Assembly (NCBI GenBank): GCA_003428585.1 | Contig: QVQC01000076.1 | Coordinates: forward strand, 1-64,000 | DNA length: 64,000 bases | Direction of reading: 5' to 3' | Source of the DNA: Nioella halotolerans | Lineage (GTDB): Bacteria > Pseudomonadota > Alphaproteobacteria > Rhodobacterales > Rhodobacteraceae | Shown here: piece by piece, positions 16,603-25,227 of the stretch | Layout of the letters: the number at the start of each line of letters is the position of its first letter | How positions within the stretch are numbered: position 1 is the stretch's first letter | Notes under the pieces: model-generated | Database searches by the model: none | Told to the model about the DNA's origin: nothing | Seen by the model: only the letters and a program-made list of their open reading frames with translations | Position numbers and translations under genes: made by a program

Positions 16603-17325
16603 TCAGCCGTCCAGCATCACGCTGACACGGCGGTTCTGGCGGCCTTTCTTTTCGATCTTGCCGAGGGTCGCCTTGCCGATCTCGCCGGTGCTGCGCACAT
16701 GGGTGCCGCCGCAGGGTTGCAGATCGACCTGCCCCGTACCCTCCGCGCCGATCCGGATCAGCCGTACCCGGCCCGCTCCCTTGGGCGGCATCGCCGACAT
16801 GGTCTTGACCAGACCCGGATTCGCCTCAAGCTCGGCATCCGTGATCCAGCTTTCGCTGACCGGCAGGTCGCGGTCGATCAGCGCGTTGAGCCGCCCTTGC
16901 AACACCGCCTTGTCCTCGGGCGCCTCGGGCATGTCGAAATCCAGCCGGCCCTTCTCGGCCCCGATCGCGCCGCCCGTCACCGGCAGCGGGATCACGACCG
17001 ACAGAAGGTGCAGCACCGTGTGCATTCTCATCAGCGCATAGCGCCGTTCCCAGTCGAGCCGTTGGTCCACCTTGGCCCCCACCGGCGGCAGCGGCGAGGC
17101 GTCTTCGGGCACGAGGATGATCTCGCCATTCTCGCCCTTGACGCTGGTCGCCACCCGCATGCGGCCATCCTCCCAATCAAGCGCACCGCTGTCGCCCGGC
17201 TGGCCACCACCTTGCGCGTAGAAGATCGTGGCATCCAGCACCACGCCGCCCTCCTCGGTCACGCGCTGCACAACGCCCGGCGCGGATTTGCGATAGGCAT
17301 CTGCCAGGAAAAGCTGTTCGGTCAT
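16603..17325 (-). CDS. alaX: Alanyl-tRNA editing protein AlaX
   Basis: A free-standing editing enzyme that hydrolyses mischarged Ser- or Gly-tRNA(Ala). 240 residues, a typical medium-length AlaX. The zinc site is formed by H102xxxH106 in MRMHTVLHLLSVV and by the downstream CGGTHVRSTGEIG (Cys and His). An N-terminal GGGQPGDSG glycine motif also matches the AlaRS editing domain. Its start overlaps the stop of the MscS-family gene by 4 bp. Cytosolic. Confidence 0.92.
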   Translation of the reverse strand: MTEQLFLADAYRKSAPGVVQRVTEEGGVVLDATIFYAQGGGQPGDSGALDWEDGRMRVATSVKGENGEIILVPEDASPLPPVGAKVDQRLDWERRYALMRMHTVLHLLSVVIPLPVTGGAIGAEKGRLDFDMPEAPEDKAVLQGRLNALIDRDLPVSESWITDAELEANPGLVKTMSAMPPKGAGRVRLIRIGAEGTGQVDLQPCGGTHVRSTGEIGKATLGKIEKKGRQNRRVSVMLDG

Positions 17326-19673
17326 GTGGTCTGGTCTCCTTGCTGGTCCCCGCCCGCTTCGTGCCCCGTCTCGCCGCGCAGGCTTTCGGGGTTACGCAGC
17401 CAGATGTCGCGTTGGGCGAAGGGAATCTCGATCCCGTCCTCGGCGAAGCGGCGGGCAATCTCGTGGTTGAGGTCACTCATGACATTCATCATCCAGTTCA
17501 CGTCGCGCAGGATGGCGCGGATCTCGAATTCAAGGCTGTCAGCCCCGAAGCGATGGAACAGGATTGTCGGCGGCGGGTTGAGAAGCACCATGGGATGCGA
17601 TTCCGCCACTTCCTTGAGTATCGTCTCGACACGCTTGGTGTCGCTGCCATAGGCCACGCCGACGGGCACGATCACCCGGCCCGTCGCGTTGTGGTGGGTG
17701 TAATTCGTGACCACGCCGGAAATCAGGTCGGCATTGGGCACGATCACGTCGGAGCGGTCGAAGGTCTCGATCCGGGTAGAGCGCACCGAGATTTCGCGCA
17801 CATAGCCATGGGTCGTGCCGATCTGAACCCAATCGCCTTCCTTGATCGGCCGTTCGATCAGCAGGATGATGCCCGAGACGAAGTTCGATACGATGGCCTG
17901 AAGCCCGAAACCGATACCGACCGACAACGCCCCGGCGACGATGGCCAGCGACGACAGGTCGATCCCCGCCACCGTGATGGCGATCAGCGCAGCAAGGAAA
18001 ATACCGATATAGCCGGTGCCGGTGACCATCGCGTTGCGCCCGCCCGCGTCAAGCCGGGTCTTGGGCAGGACCGAATTGCGCAACGTGCTCTGGATCAGCC
18101 GGGTCGCGGTGTAGCCGACAACGAACACGGCCGCGAGGACGAGGAAACTGCGCGGATTGATCTGGATGCCGCCGATCGTGAACCCGAGGATCAGCTGTTG
18201 CCACATGTCGGCCAGTTGCGCCTCGCGCACGCCCCAGATCAGCGCGAAGACCGGCAACGACGCGATGGTCAGCGCAAAGCCGATCAGCGTCGGGGTCAGC
18301 GCCTCCTCCAACCCCTCGTCGCGGCCGGTCATCATGCCGTAGATATTGGTGACCAGCCGCTGCACCACGCCCAGCCCGGCCAGCAGCGCCAGCGACCAGA
18401 TCGTCGGGAACAGGAAGCTGGACCCGGCGGTGAAATAGCCGATTCCGGCCAGCACCGGCGCCGCGATGCCCAGCGCGATCACGCCCCGCCCGATCAGGGC
18501 AAGGACACGGGCGCGCAGCGTGGTCGGCTCGTCCGCCGCTTCCCCCGCCTTGCCGTGAATCACAAGGAACCGGCCCAGACGCGCCACCATCAGCCCGCTC
18601 ATCAGCACCACGGGGAAGACGATGACCAGCCGATCTGAGGGGACGAAAGCCTCGCTTGCCGCGACCTCCTCGATCACCACGCTCAGCGCAAGAAGGATGC
18701 CGAGGCCGACAGTGGTGCGCCGTCCGCGCGCCATCACGTGATCGGGCAGGTGCAGCGGCCGCGCGGCAGAGGCCCGCGCCGGAAAGACCTGCCGCCCCAG
18801 CCAGACCGCCGCCGCGATCGTCAGCGCGCCCTGCGGCAACGCATCGAGCAGGACCGACCCGCGCAGGCCCACGAAACTGCTTTCGACCACCGCCTGCACC
18901 AGCGCGATGACGCCAAGCGCGGGCAGCGCGTGTTGCGCCAGCGACAGGACGAATACCGACAGCCGCGCCGTGGCGGACGTTTCTTCCTGCGCCACCGGCC
19001 GGCGCATCAGCCGCGCGTTCCACGGCGCGCCGCGCAGGATCAACAGGACACCGATCAGCAGGTAGAGCAGCACGAGGGGGATGCTGTCCCCGAACTCGGC
19101 GCGGTAGATCGGCGATTGCAGCAAGCGGCTGGTTTCGGAGAGAAGATCGCCGAAATACCCGAACAGCGCGTTCACCGCGCCGGGCCAGTTGGTCGGATCG
19201 AGGGGCGAGGGTTGCAAGGTCAGCAACGCCCCCGCTTGCCGCTCCGACAAAAGCGTGTCGATCTCGCCGATCAGGCCAATGGCGCGGCGCAGCTCCGCCT
19301 CGGCACGACGGCTCGGCGCCTCGGCCTCGGCCAGCCGGGCGTTGAGGTCAAAGCGCTGCGCCGCGATGTTCTCGGGCTCGCTGGCGCCGGCCTCTGGCAC
19401 CGGGCCGAGGGCCGCGATCTGGGCGCGCAGGGTTTCGATGCGGGCGGCGTTGGCCCCGGTGGCGGTGCGGAACCGGTCGCGCCAGTCGACAAGCTGCGCG
19501 CGCAACGTCTCGAATGCGGGATTGGAGGCGCGGGCCGCGTCGATCACGCTTTCGGCGCGGTCGGCCACGCTTTGCCACGCCTCGTAATCGGGCCGGTCCG
19601 CAGGCTCCTGCGCGCCGGCGGCAAAGGCCAGCGTCAGGCAGAGCAGGGCAAGGGCGAGAACCCGCCGCAACAT
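17322..19673 (-). CDS. MscS-family mechanosensitive channel with DUF3772 domain
   Basis: A large inner-membrane channel protein of 783 residues. A Sec signal (about 1-22) precedes a periplasmic coiled-coil DUF3772 domain (about 25-180, rich in Ala/Glu/Arg heptads). About ten membrane segments follow. The pore helix and MscS beta domain are at the end: AIVAGALSVGIGFGLQAIVSNFVSG, then EGDWVQIGTTHGYVREIS and RSDVIVPNADLISG. It senses membrane tension during hypo-osmotic shock. It is placed between cysK (6 bp away) and alaX (overlapping), so probably one operon cysK-mscS-alaX. Confidence 0.9.
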   Translation of the reverse strand: MLRRVLALALLCLTLAFAAGAQEPADRPDYEAWQSVADRAESVIDAARASNPAFETLRAQLVDWRDRFRTATGANAARIETLRAQIAALGPVPEAGASEPENIAAQRFDLNARLAEAEAPSRRAEAELRRAIGLIGEIDTLLSERQAGALLTLQPSPLDPTNWPGAVNALFGYFGDLLSETSRLLQSPIYRAEFGDSIPLVLLYLLIGVLLILRGAPWNARLMRRPVAQEETSATARLSVFVLSLAQHALPALGVIALVQAVVESSFVGLRGSVLLDALPQGALTIAAAVWLGRQVFPARASAARPLHLPDHVMARGRRTTVGLGILLALSVVIEEVAASEAFVPSDRLVIVFPVVLMSGLMVARLGRFLVIHGKAGEAADEPTTLRARVLALIGRGVIALGIAAPVLAGIGYFTAGSSFLFPTIWSLALLAGLGVVQRLVTNIYGMMTGRDEGLEEALTPTLIGFALTIASLPVFALIWGVREAQLADMWQQLILGFTIGGIQINPRSFLVLAAVFVVGYTATRLIQSTLRNSVLPKTRLDAGGRNAMVTGTGYIGIFLAALIAITVAGIDLSSLAIVAGALSVGIGFGLQAIVSNFVSGIILLIERPIKEGDWVQIGTTHGYVREISVRSTRIETFDRSDVIVPNADLISGVVTNYTHHNATGRVIVPVGVAYGSDTKRVETILKEVAESHPMVLLNPPPTILFHRFGADSLEFEIRAILRDVNWMMNVMSDLNHEIARRFAEDGIEIPFAQRDIWLRNPESLRGETGHEAGGDQQGDQTT

Positions 19674-19679
19674 CGCGGG

Positions 19680-20708
19680 TTACTCATAAACCGGCGGCAA
19701 GTCGCGCGGGTCCGCCGCCAGCCAGTCCGGAACCGGCAGCCCCTTTTCGCGCAGGAAGGCGGGGTTGAACATCTTCGATTGGTAGCGCGTGCCGTAATCG
19801 CAGAGGATCGTCACGATGGTATGGCCCGGCCCCATCTCGCGCGCCATGCGCAGCGCGCCGGCCATGTTGATGCCGGACGAGCCGCCAACGCAGAAGCCTT
19901 CCTTGGCCAGCAGGTCATAGGCCAGCGGCAGCGCCTCGGAATCGGGGATCTTGTAGCTCATGTCCGGGCGGAAGCCCTTGAGGTTCGCCGTCTCGCGCCC
20001 CTGCCCGATTCCCTCGGTGATGGAACTGCCCTCGGCGGCGAATTCACCGGTGGTGTAGAAGCTGTGCACGCCCGACCCCTCGGGGTCGGCCAGTCCGATC
20101 TTCACGCCCCTGGGCTGCAGCGCCATGCCGACACCGGCAATGGTGCCGCCCGACCCCACCGCGCAGACGAATCCATCGACCTTGCCACCGGTCTGGTCCC
20201 AGATCTCTGGACCGGTGGTTTCAAGATGCGCCTGACGGTTGGCCGTGTTGTCGAACTGGTTGGCCCAGATCGCGCCATGGGGTTCGGTCTCGGCCAGCGC
20301 CTTGGCCAGCCGTTCCGAATAGCGCACGTAGTTGTTGGGGTTCTTGTAGGGCGCGGCGGGCACCTGCACCAGCTCCGCGCCGGCCAGCCGGATCATGTCC
20401 TTCTTTTCCTGGCTCTGCGTCTCTGGGATGACGATCACCGTCTTGAATCCCATGGAGGCGCCGACCAGCGACAGGCCGATGCCGGTATTGCCGGCGGTGC
20501 CCTCGACGATGGTGCCGCCGGGTTCCAGCGCGCCGCGCGCCACCGCGTCGCGGATGATGAACAGCGCGGCGCGGTCCTTCACCGACTGGCCGGGGTTCAG
20601 GAATTCCGCCTTGCCAAGGATCTCGCAGCCCGTCGCGTCGCTCAGCGCGTTGAGCCGGATCAGCGGCGTGTTTCCAACCGCGTCTGCAAGGTCGTTTCGG
20701 ATCGTCAT
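19680..20708 (-). CDS. cysK: Cysteine synthase A
   Basis: O-acetylserine sulfhydrylase: makes cysteine from O-acetylserine and sulfide with PLP. 342 residues; K44 in GQSVKDRAA binds PLP; VEGTAGNTGIGL and VGSGGTIAGV are phosphate and substrate loops. It is somewhat longer at the C-terminus than E. coli CysK. Downstream of trgB by 107 bp, with a GC hairpin at 20730-20749 in the gap. The trgA-trgB-cysK order is that of the Rhodobacter sphaeroides tellurite-resistance locus, where CysK contributes to resistance. Confidence 0.93.
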   Translation of the reverse strand: MTIRNDLADAVGNTPLIRLNALSDATGCEILGKAEFLNPGQSVKDRAALFIIRDAVARGALEPGGTIVEGTAGNTGIGLSLVGASMGFKTVIVIPETQSQEKKDMIRLAGAELVQVPAAPYKNPNNYVRYSERLAKALAETEPHGAIWANQFDNTANRQAHLETTGPEIWDQTGGKVDGFVCAVGSGGTIAGVGMALQPRGVKIGLADPEGSGVHSFYTTGEFAAEGSSITEGIGQGRETANLKGFRPDMSYKIPDSEALPLAYDLLAKEGFCVGGSSGINMAGALRMAREMGPGHTIVTILCDYGTRYQSKMFNPAFLREKGLPVPDWLAADPRDLPPVYE

Positions 20709-20815
20709 GGCCGGGCCTCCGGGGCGTTGGCCCCGCCGCGTGGCGGGGCGATGGTCTGGCCATCAGCAATAGGGGGCCACGCGGGCAAACTCAAGCAGAT
20801 CGCGGCCGCCCGAGG

Positions 20816-21937
20816 TCACGGGCACGCCCGCAACCGGTCGCGGTTCAGCATCAGCCACTGCACCGTCAGGATCAGCGGCGCATTGACCAGTTCGCCGCTG
20901 TCCAGCATCGCGACAAGCGCGTCATACGACACCAATACGTTGCGGATGTTCTCGCCCTCCGACACCAGCCCGCCGGTGCGCTTGCGCTCATCGCGCAGGT
21001 CCGCGATCCCGACATAGGACACGAGGTATTGCGCAATGCCGCCGGGCGAGGGGTAGTAGCCCGCAACCTTGTGCAGCGCGTCAAGCGTCAGGTGCGCCTC
21101 TTCCAGCGTTTCACGCCGCGCGGTCTCTTCATGGCTTTCGCCCGCATCGACGATCCCCGCGACAGGTTCAAGGAACCACGGCTGCGGGTCGCCCAGCGCA
21201 TAGGGCCCCATGCGCAACTGCTCGATCAGCATCACCATGTCGCGGGCGGGATCGTAGGGCAGGACGGTCACCGCCTCGGCTGCATTGAACACGGCGCGCG
21301 CGCCCGACGCTGACCAGCCACCGTCGAAGCGGCGAAAACGGGTTTCGTATTCCTCGACTGTGAAGAACTTTTCATAGGGGCGGTCCAGCCGCGTAACCTC
21401 GACATCGTCATGGGTCAGCGGGCTGGACGCCGTCACCGGGCGGCGGCGCGCGGCGGCGTTGACATGCGCCTGCGCGCGGGCGCGGATGATCGGCAGGCGC
21501 GCGGCAACCTCTTGCGCGGTTTCGCGGCCATGGGCGCGCATGACCTCCCCCGCCGCGATCCGCGTCAGCGTGCCCCAGTCACGTATCCAGGTGTCCAGCG
21601 ACCATGGCGCGCCGGGCTGCCATGGGGCGTCCCGCGGCGTGAAAACCTGCGCAGGTTCCGGCCCGTGCGGCCCGGCCACCTCGACCGGCACGAGGTCATA
21701 GCAAAACGCGCCTTCGTAGAAGCGCAGGCGGGCAAGCTCCGCCTCGCTCACGTCGCGCAACAGGACGCCCTCGGCCGCCTGGCCGCTTGAGTCGACCAGC
21801 ATCGGGAACGCTTCCCCCTGCGCCCACACCGCGCGGAACCCCGGAAGGGTCGCGTCCTCCGGCTGCGGGTCGCGTCCCAGAACGGTCGCAAGCAGCGGGC
21901 GGAACCGAAGCGTTCCGAAGAAGAACAGGGGGGGCAT
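20816..21937 (-). CDS. trgB: Tellurite-resistance protein TrgB: gamma-glutamylcyclotransferase-like plus Nudix
   Basis: A two-domain cytosolic protein of 373 residues. Residues 1-130 or so resemble the AIG2/gamma-glutamylcyclotransferase fold (PPLFFFGTLRFRPLL, the YGxx-type substrate loop as FGTL, and FYEGAFCYDLVPV). The C-terminal half is a Nudix hydrolase of the ADP-ribose pyrophosphatase type. Its Nudix box reads GIVDAGESHEETARRETLEEA, with the REXXEE core as RETLEEA. The combination and the position next to trgA and cysK identify TrgB. The start chosen is 8 bp after the trgA stop. The chemical role in tellurite resistance is not established. Confidence 0.87.
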   Translation of the reverse strand: MPPLFFFGTLRFRPLLATVLGRDPQPEDATLPGFRAVWAQGEAFPMLVDSSGQAAEGVLLRDVSEAELARLRFYEGAFCYDLVPVEVAGPHGPEPAQVFTPRDAPWQPGAPWSLDTWIRDWGTLTRIAAGEVMRAHGRETAQEVAARLPIIRARAQAHVNAAARRRPVTASSPLTHDDVEVTRLDRPYEKFFTVEEYETRFRRFDGGWSASGARAVFNAAEAVTVLPYDPARDMVMLIEQLRMGPYALGDPQPWFLEPVAGIVDAGESHEETARRETLEEAHLTLDALHKVAGYYPSPGGIAQYLVSYVGIADLRDERKRTGGLVSEGENIRNVLVSYDALVAMLDSGELVNAPLILTVQWLMLNRDRLRACP

Positions 21938-21945
21938 CGCGTGCG

Positions 21946-22389
21946 TCAACTCCAGCGGCGGTTCACCAGCTCGGCCAGCACGCCCGAAAGGGCGCCGCCA
22001 ACCAGCAATATCACCAGACATGTGGTCGCAGAGACCAGTGACAACCCGTATTCCAGAAACAGGTCGAACGCCGCGATCACCGCTTCGCCCAACCCGTCAT
22101 AGCGCAACCGGGTGGAGCGATGGAACATCTCGTACAGGCCGAACCCCAGCACCGCCCAGAAGGCGATCTGCACCGACACCCGCACGCCCGTGGTGATCGC
22201 CATCGAGATCCCCTGCCCGACAAGGCCGCCCATGGTGACCCACCCCTGCCCCAGCCCGATCGCCGCCACGATCGGCGTCAGCCATTGCCGGGGCTGGCCG
22301 GGCGGCAATGTCTGCGCGTAGGCCTCGGCCGCGAGGTAACCCACGGCGGCGAAAAGCAGGGCGGAGACAAGCTTGGCGGCGGTCGGCAT
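21946..22389 (-). CDS. trgA: Tellurite-resistance membrane protein TrgA
   Basis: A 147-residue inner-membrane protein with about four transmembrane helices (VSALLFAAVGYLAAE, WLTPIVAAIGLGQGWV, VQIAFWAVLGFGLYEMF and TTCLVILLVGGALSG). It matches the TrgA family in length, hydropathy and position directly before trgB. The gap from cfa is 6 bp, so cfa-trgA-trgB-cysK read as one transcript. Its molecular function is unknown; in R. sphaeroides the locus confers tellurite resistance. Confidence 0.85.
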   Translation of the reverse strand: MPTAAKLVSALLFAAVGYLAAEAYAQTLPPGQPRQWLTPIVAAIGLGQGWVTMGGLVGQGISMAITTGVRVSVQIAFWAVLGFGLYEMFHRSTRLRYDGLGEAVIAAFDLFLEYGLSLVSATTCLVILLVGGALSGVLAELVNRRWS

Positions 22390-22395
22390 CGGGGC

Positions 22396-23607
22396 TCATG
22401 CGGGGCGGGTGACGGAAATCTGGATCACATCAGTATTGCCGCTATGAAAGCTCGCCGCGCAAGAGGTCAGGTAGAAATTCCACATCCGGCGAAACCGCTC
22501 GTCAAAGCCGAGCGCCGCCACCTCGTCCCAGCGACCGTTGAAGGTGTCATGCCAGCGGCGCAGGGTCTGGCTATAGCTTTCGCCGAATTCATGGCTGCCC
22601 GTCAGGTGCAGCCCGGCCTTTTCCACCTGTTCGCGCAGCACCTTGGGGGCCAGAAGCATACCGCCGGGAAAGATGTATTTCTGGATGAAATCGACGCCCC
22701 GTCGATAGACATGCCAGCGCGCATCCTTCACCGTGATCACTTGTATCGCGGCGGACCGGCCGGGGCTGAGACGCTCGCGCAGGGTCTTGAAATAGGTCGG
22801 CCAGTATTTCTCGCCCACCGCCTCCAGCATCTCGATCGAGGCGATACCGTCGAACTGCCCCTGCACGTCACGGTAATCCTGCAAGCGGATCTCGACCTTG
22901 TCGGAAAGCCCCTGCCGGGCCATGCGCGCCATCGCGTAGTCGCGTTGTTCGCGGCTGATCGTCAGGCCGGTGACCCGCGCGCCACGCTCCTTCGCGGCAT
23001 ATTCCGCGAACCCGCCCCAGCCGCATCCGATTTCCAGCAGGTGATCGCCCGGCTGTACCCCGATCTTGTCGGCCAGCGCGGCGTACTTTGCGCGCTGCGC
23101 GGCCTCGATCGATTCCTGCCCGGTTTCGAACAGGGCCGAGGAATAGGTCATCGTGTCATCGAGCCACAGCTCGTAGAATGCATTGCCAAGGTCGTAATGG
23201 TAGGAAATGTTGCGCCGCGCCTGGCGCCGCGAATTGCCCTGCATCCAGAACCGCAGCCGCTCATAGGCGCGCACCAGCGCCATGCCGGTGAACCCGTCAT
23301 ACATGTCGTCGTTGTCGGCGTGGATCACGTCCATCAAGGCCTGAAGATCGGGGCTGGACCAGCCACCGTCGAGATAGGCATCGCAAAAGCCCAGATCACC
23401 CTCGCGGATCAGCCGCGCGAACACGTCCGCGTCGTGGATCTCGCAAATGCCGACCGGCCCGGGACGCGGCCCGTCGGCGCGGAACACGCGGCCATCCGGC
23501 AGCACGAACTCGATGCGCCCGTTCTGCAGCGTCGCAACCTGCGCAAAGACCTGCGGGAAGTAGCGCGGCAGGTCGGTTTCGCCGACCGTAGTTGTCTTGA
23601 TCGTCAT
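22396..23607 (-). CDS. cfa: Cyclopropane-fatty-acyl-phospholipid synthase family methyltransferase
   Basis: A SAM-dependent enzyme that methylenates unsaturated acyl chains of membrane phospholipids. 403 residues. The SAM motif is LLEIGCGWGGFAEYAA; CFA signatures are ISYHYDLGNAFYELWLD and FDGIASIEMLEAVGEKYW. C-terminal FIQKYIFPGGMLL and RMWNFYLTSCAASF are also family-typical. In Rhodobacterales related members can instead act in 11-methyl furan fatty acid synthesis (UfaM-like), so exact lipid chemistry is open. Membrane-associated; probably heads the trg operon. Confidence 0.88.
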   Translation of the reverse strand: MTIKTTTVGETDLPRYFPQVFAQVATLQNGRIEFVLPDGRVFRADGPRPGPVGICEIHDADVFARLIREGDLGFCDAYLDGGWSSPDLQALMDVIHADNDDMYDGFTGMALVRAYERLRFWMQGNSRRQARRNISYHYDLGNAFYELWLDDTMTYSSALFETGQESIEAAQRAKYAALADKIGVQPGDHLLEIGCGWGGFAEYAAKERGARVTGLTISREQRDYAMARMARQGLSDKVEIRLQDYRDVQGQFDGIASIEMLEAVGEKYWPTYFKTLRERLSPGRSAAIQVITVKDARWHVYRRGVDFIQKYIFPGGMLLAPKVLREQVEKAGLHLTGSHEFGESYSQTLRRWHDTFNGRWDEVAALGFDERFRRMWNFYLTSCAASFHSGNTDVIQISVTRPA

Positions 23608-23662
23608 GTCACGTCCCTTCTTCGCGTTATCCTGACCGGCAACACCCCACCCCGCAAGAATT

Positions 23663-25042
23663 TTAGCCTTTCATCGCGTGATAGGCATCCAGCGCGCGGG
23701 CGCGGCCCCCGGGCAGGGTCACCATCGGGTCCGGTCGCGCGTGAATCGTCCAAGACGCGGGGATCGCGGCGGCGAAATCGCGCGCCCCGGCTCCGCGCAG
23801 CCAGTGATCGCGGTAGGCCCCGCTGCGGTCGAACTTCGTGGCCTGCGTGTCGGGGTTGAAGATGCGAAAGAAAGGCGCCGCGTCCGGCCCCGATCCCGCC
23901 ACCCATTGCCAGCCCATCGCGTTCGAGGCCGGATCCCAGTCCACCAGCGTCTCTTCGAACCAGTCCTTGCCGACCTGCCAATGCACCATCAGGTGCTTGG
24001 TGAGGTAGGAGGCGACCAGCATCCGCGCCCGGTTGTGCATCCGGCCTGTGGCGTAAAGCTCCCGCATCGCGGCATCGACGATCTCCACCCCGGTCTCGCC
24101 GCGCGTCCAACGCGCCGCCCGGTCGCCGTCGCGGGTCCAAGGGAAGGCGTCCCACTCCGCACGCCAGTTGCGGCTGAGGATTCCGGGGCTGTGAAACATC
24201 AGGTGATAGGCGAATTCGCGCCAGACCAGTTCCTTCAGGAAATGCTCCGCCCCCGTCCCGCCCGCGCCCCGCGCCGCCCGCCAGCCCTCGTGCCAGCAGG
24301 TGCGCGGCGAGATCTCGCCAAGGCTCAGCGGTTCCGACAGGCCCGAGGTGGCATCGCGGTCGAGGAAATCGCGCTCGTCGCGGTAGCGCGGGGCGCGGGA
24401 GTCGAGGAAGTCGCCCAGCCGGTCGCGCGCCGCCGCCTCGCCCAGCAGCAGGTGCTTTCCCACCACCGCCGCGCCGCGCCGCATCGGCCCGTCAAGCGCC
24501 CAATCGGCCAGCCGCTCGCTGCGCGGCCAAGTTTCGGGAAAGCGCAGCGTCGGCACCGGCAGGGGGCCCGGCACGTCGCGGTCGCGCACCGCTTTCCAGA
24601 ACGGGGTGTAGACGCGGTAAAAGCCACCGCTGCCGGTCTCGACGGTCCACGGCTCGAACAGAAGATGCGCGTTGAAGCTTTCCGCCGCGATGCCCGCCTC
24701 GCGCAGGGCCGCCTTGACGCGGGCGTCGCGATCCTGCGCCTGCGGGTCGTATAGCCGGTTCCAGACGACCTTCGTGGCCCCCGTCTCCCGCGCCAGCGCG
24801 CGCAACACGTCGAGCGCCTCGCCCGTGCGCAGCACCAGACGGCCACCCGCATCCTCCAGCGTCCTTGAAAAACAACCCACGGCCCGGCCCCAGCGGAACC
24901 CCGGCGCCGCGCCCAGCGCGTCAACCTGATCGTCGCGGATGACCACCGGGATCACCGGGCGCCCGTCGCAGGCGGCCAGCGCCGGGTTGTCGGCCAGCCG
25001 GAAATCGCGTCGCATCCAGTAAAGGATCGGCTCAGTGCTCAT
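23663..25042 (-). CDS. phrB: Deoxyribodipyrimidine photolyase
   Basis: A blue-light-driven, FAD-dependent repair enzyme for cyclobutane pyrimidine dimers. 459 residues from MSTEPILYWMRRDFRLADNPAL, the classic class-I photolyase N-terminus (antenna domain). The longer upstream reading was rejected as non-homologous. The FAD/DNA domain shows WREFAYHLMFHSP, MRELYATGRMHNRARM, VASYLTKHL, WDPASNAMGWQWVAG and a FRIFNPDTQATKFD segment. It is 55 bp downstream of cfa's start on the same strand; a separate promoter is likely. Confidence 0.95.
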   Translation of the reverse strand: MSTEPILYWMRRDFRLADNPALAACDGRPVIPVVIRDDQVDALGAAPGFRWGRAVGCFSRTLEDAGGRLVLRTGEALDVLRALARETGATKVVWNRLYDPQAQDRDARVKAALREAGIAAESFNAHLLFEPWTVETGSGGFYRVYTPFWKAVRDRDVPGPLPVPTLRFPETWPRSERLADWALDGPMRRGAAVVGKHLLLGEAAARDRLGDFLDSRAPRYRDERDFLDRDATSGLSEPLSLGEISPRTCWHEGWRAARGAGGTGAEHFLKELVWREFAYHLMFHSPGILSRNWRAEWDAFPWTRDGDRAARWTRGETGVEIVDAAMRELYATGRMHNRARMLVASYLTKHLMVHWQVGKDWFEETLVDWDPASNAMGWQWVAGSGPDAAPFFRIFNPDTQATKFDRSGAYRDHWLRGAGARDFAAAIPASWTIHARPDPMVTLPGGRARALDAYHAMKG

Positions 25043-25227
25043 GTGTCGCCTTTCTTCCGCGCCCCGGGGGCAATGGCCGGCCGGGTGCAAGGCCGCAGGC
25101 GCGGCTCCCCCACCCGACGGCGCGGTGCGCACACGTGATCGACCCTTGCAATCAGCGGCATCGCTATCGCGCCCCTCCCGGTTTTCCGGCACGGTAATCT
25201 AGCGTTCGGCCGGCGGGGATCAACGGC

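Noticed and set aside
18738..21017. Plus-strand open frame of 759 codons
   Set aside because: Antisense to the MscS-family gene and cysK. Only shadow composition.
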